Assembly (NCBI RefSeq): GCF_016615955.1
Contig: NZ_CP067113.1
Coordinates: forward strand, 434,001-498,000
Direction: 5' to 3'
DNA length: 64,000 bases
Origin: Luteimonas sp. MC1750
GTDB lineage: Bacteria > Pseudomonadota > Gammaproteobacteria > Xanthomonadales > Xanthomonadaceae
In this document: one piece after another, positions 63,650 through 64,000 of the stretch
How the letters are laid out: the number at the start of each line of letters is the position of its first letter
How positions within the stretch are numbered: position 1 is the stretch's first letter
The notes under the pieces: model-generated
What the model was told of the DNA's origin: nothing
The model's input: only the letters and a program-made list of their open reading frames with translations
Database searches by the model: none
Program-made: the position numbers and the translations under genes

Positions 63650-64000
63650 CAGAGCAGCCCCTTGTCCTTGAGTGCGGCGACGAGTTCGGCCGCGTCCTTC
63701 ACCATCACGCCCTTGCTGCGCTTCGCGGGCGCGGCGTACTGCGTGGTTTTCAGGCCCTGGCCCTCGTCGACGCCGAGCTCGGCCCAGGCGATGGTGTCCA
63801 TCGGCTTGGACTTGGCTTTCATGATGTCGGGCAGCTTGATGAAGCGCGGCTCGTTCAGGCGCAGGTCGGTGGTGACCACGGCCGGCAGGTCGACCTCGAG
63901 CGTTTCCAGGCCGGCGTCGACCTCGCGGGTGACGGTGGCCTTGCCATCGGCGACCTCGACCTTGCTGGCGAAGGTGGCCTGCGGACGGCCCCAGAGCGTG
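63649..64000 (-). CDS. etfB: Electron transfer flavoprotein beta subunit (3' part only)
   Basis: The C-terminal 116 or so residues are in the window; the 5' part lies beyond the right edge. Visible text includes VTREVDAGLETLEVDLPAVV and TDLRLNEPRFIKLPDIMKAKSKP, the ETF-beta recognition region (Leu-rich anchor for partner dehydrogenases), and the end AAELVAALKDKGLL. It pairs with etfA, which overlaps its stop codon. Confidence 0.96.
   Translation of the reverse strand, partial: TLWGRPQATFASKVEVADGKATVTREVDAGLETLEVDLPAVVTTDLRLNEPRFIKLPDIMKAKSKPMDTIAWAELGVDEGQGLKTTQYAAPAKRSKGVMVKDAAELVAALKDKGLL

Overview
The window is a contiguous piece of a GC-rich gammaproteobacterial chromosome. It almost certainly comes from the Xanthomonadaceae, in the Lysobacter/Luteimonas/Xanthomonas neighbourhood. 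Evidence for this is a Clp-type Crp homologue divergent from speD, the gene order metB - glycan genes - scoA/scoB (lpsJ/lpsI-like) - etfA/etfB known from the Xanthomonas LPS locus, an intact CBS plus cystathionine gamma-lyase/synthase pair, and short palindromic repeats of the 'TGTAGGAGCGGCTACAGCCG' kind. No prophage, insertion sequence, CRISPR array or rRNA operon was seen.

Layout. 1-4.5 kb (minus strand): accC (cut by the window edge), accB and aroQ, then a tlpA-like thioredoxin gene and a dsbD with a duplicated N-terminal domain. 4.5-7.5 kb: a repeat element, a secreted multidomain endonuclease and a PagL-like outer-membrane protein. 7.5-9.8 kb: groES-groEL behind a near-consensus sigma32 promoter. 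9.8-10.3 kb: a gene-free stretch with repeat elements. 10.3-21.6 kb: a DUF808 / MurG-like / FAD-oxidoreductase operon, glnE, purC, a small DnaJ-domain protein, and rpe-yegS-trpE. 21.6-27.4 kb: an aa3-type cytochrome oxidase cluster with a fused subunit I/III. 27.5-31.7 kb: trpG-trpD-trpC, a HAD phosphatase and a TauE-type permease. 31.7-37.2 kb: an acetyltransferase, clp, speD, a predicted guanidine-II riboswitch with a guanidinium exporter gene, coq7, rplM-rpsI, tRNA-Gln and a 2OG-Fe dioxygenase. 37.4-43.6 kb: a fumarylacetoacetase-family gene and maiA, pilU, two small envelope proteins, a candidate structured RNA, a DUF465 gene and cbs.

43.7-64 kb is the most accessory-looking part. metB runs by a 4-base stop/start overlap into a glycan operon. 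That operon encodes an uncharacterised coiled-coil protein, two tandem-paralogous double glycosyltransferases (one with an apparently dead first module), a lipoprotein, the ABC O-antigen exporter Wzm/Wzt, and a 1168-residue fusion of a propeller-like domain, a coiled coil and two different glycosyltransferase modules. scoA/scoB follow. Next come a divergent Und-P-sugar type set (membrane GT2, DUF2142 GT-C-like protein, small EamA/ArnE-like transporter) and a methyltransferase, then etfA and etfB (cut by the window edge).

How it fits together: Wzm/Wzt would export a polysaccharide assembled by the large cytoplasmic transferases. The GT2/DUF2142/EamA set could decorate it from the periplasmic side. 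No nucleotide-sugar synthesis genes lie between metB and etfA, so precursors must come from elsewhere. Noteworthy non-coding signals are the riboswitch at 33.9 kb, the candidate RNA at 41.6 kb, a family of about 114-bp inverted-repeat elements, and palindromic repeats that have become the tail of trpD and the stop codon of coq7.
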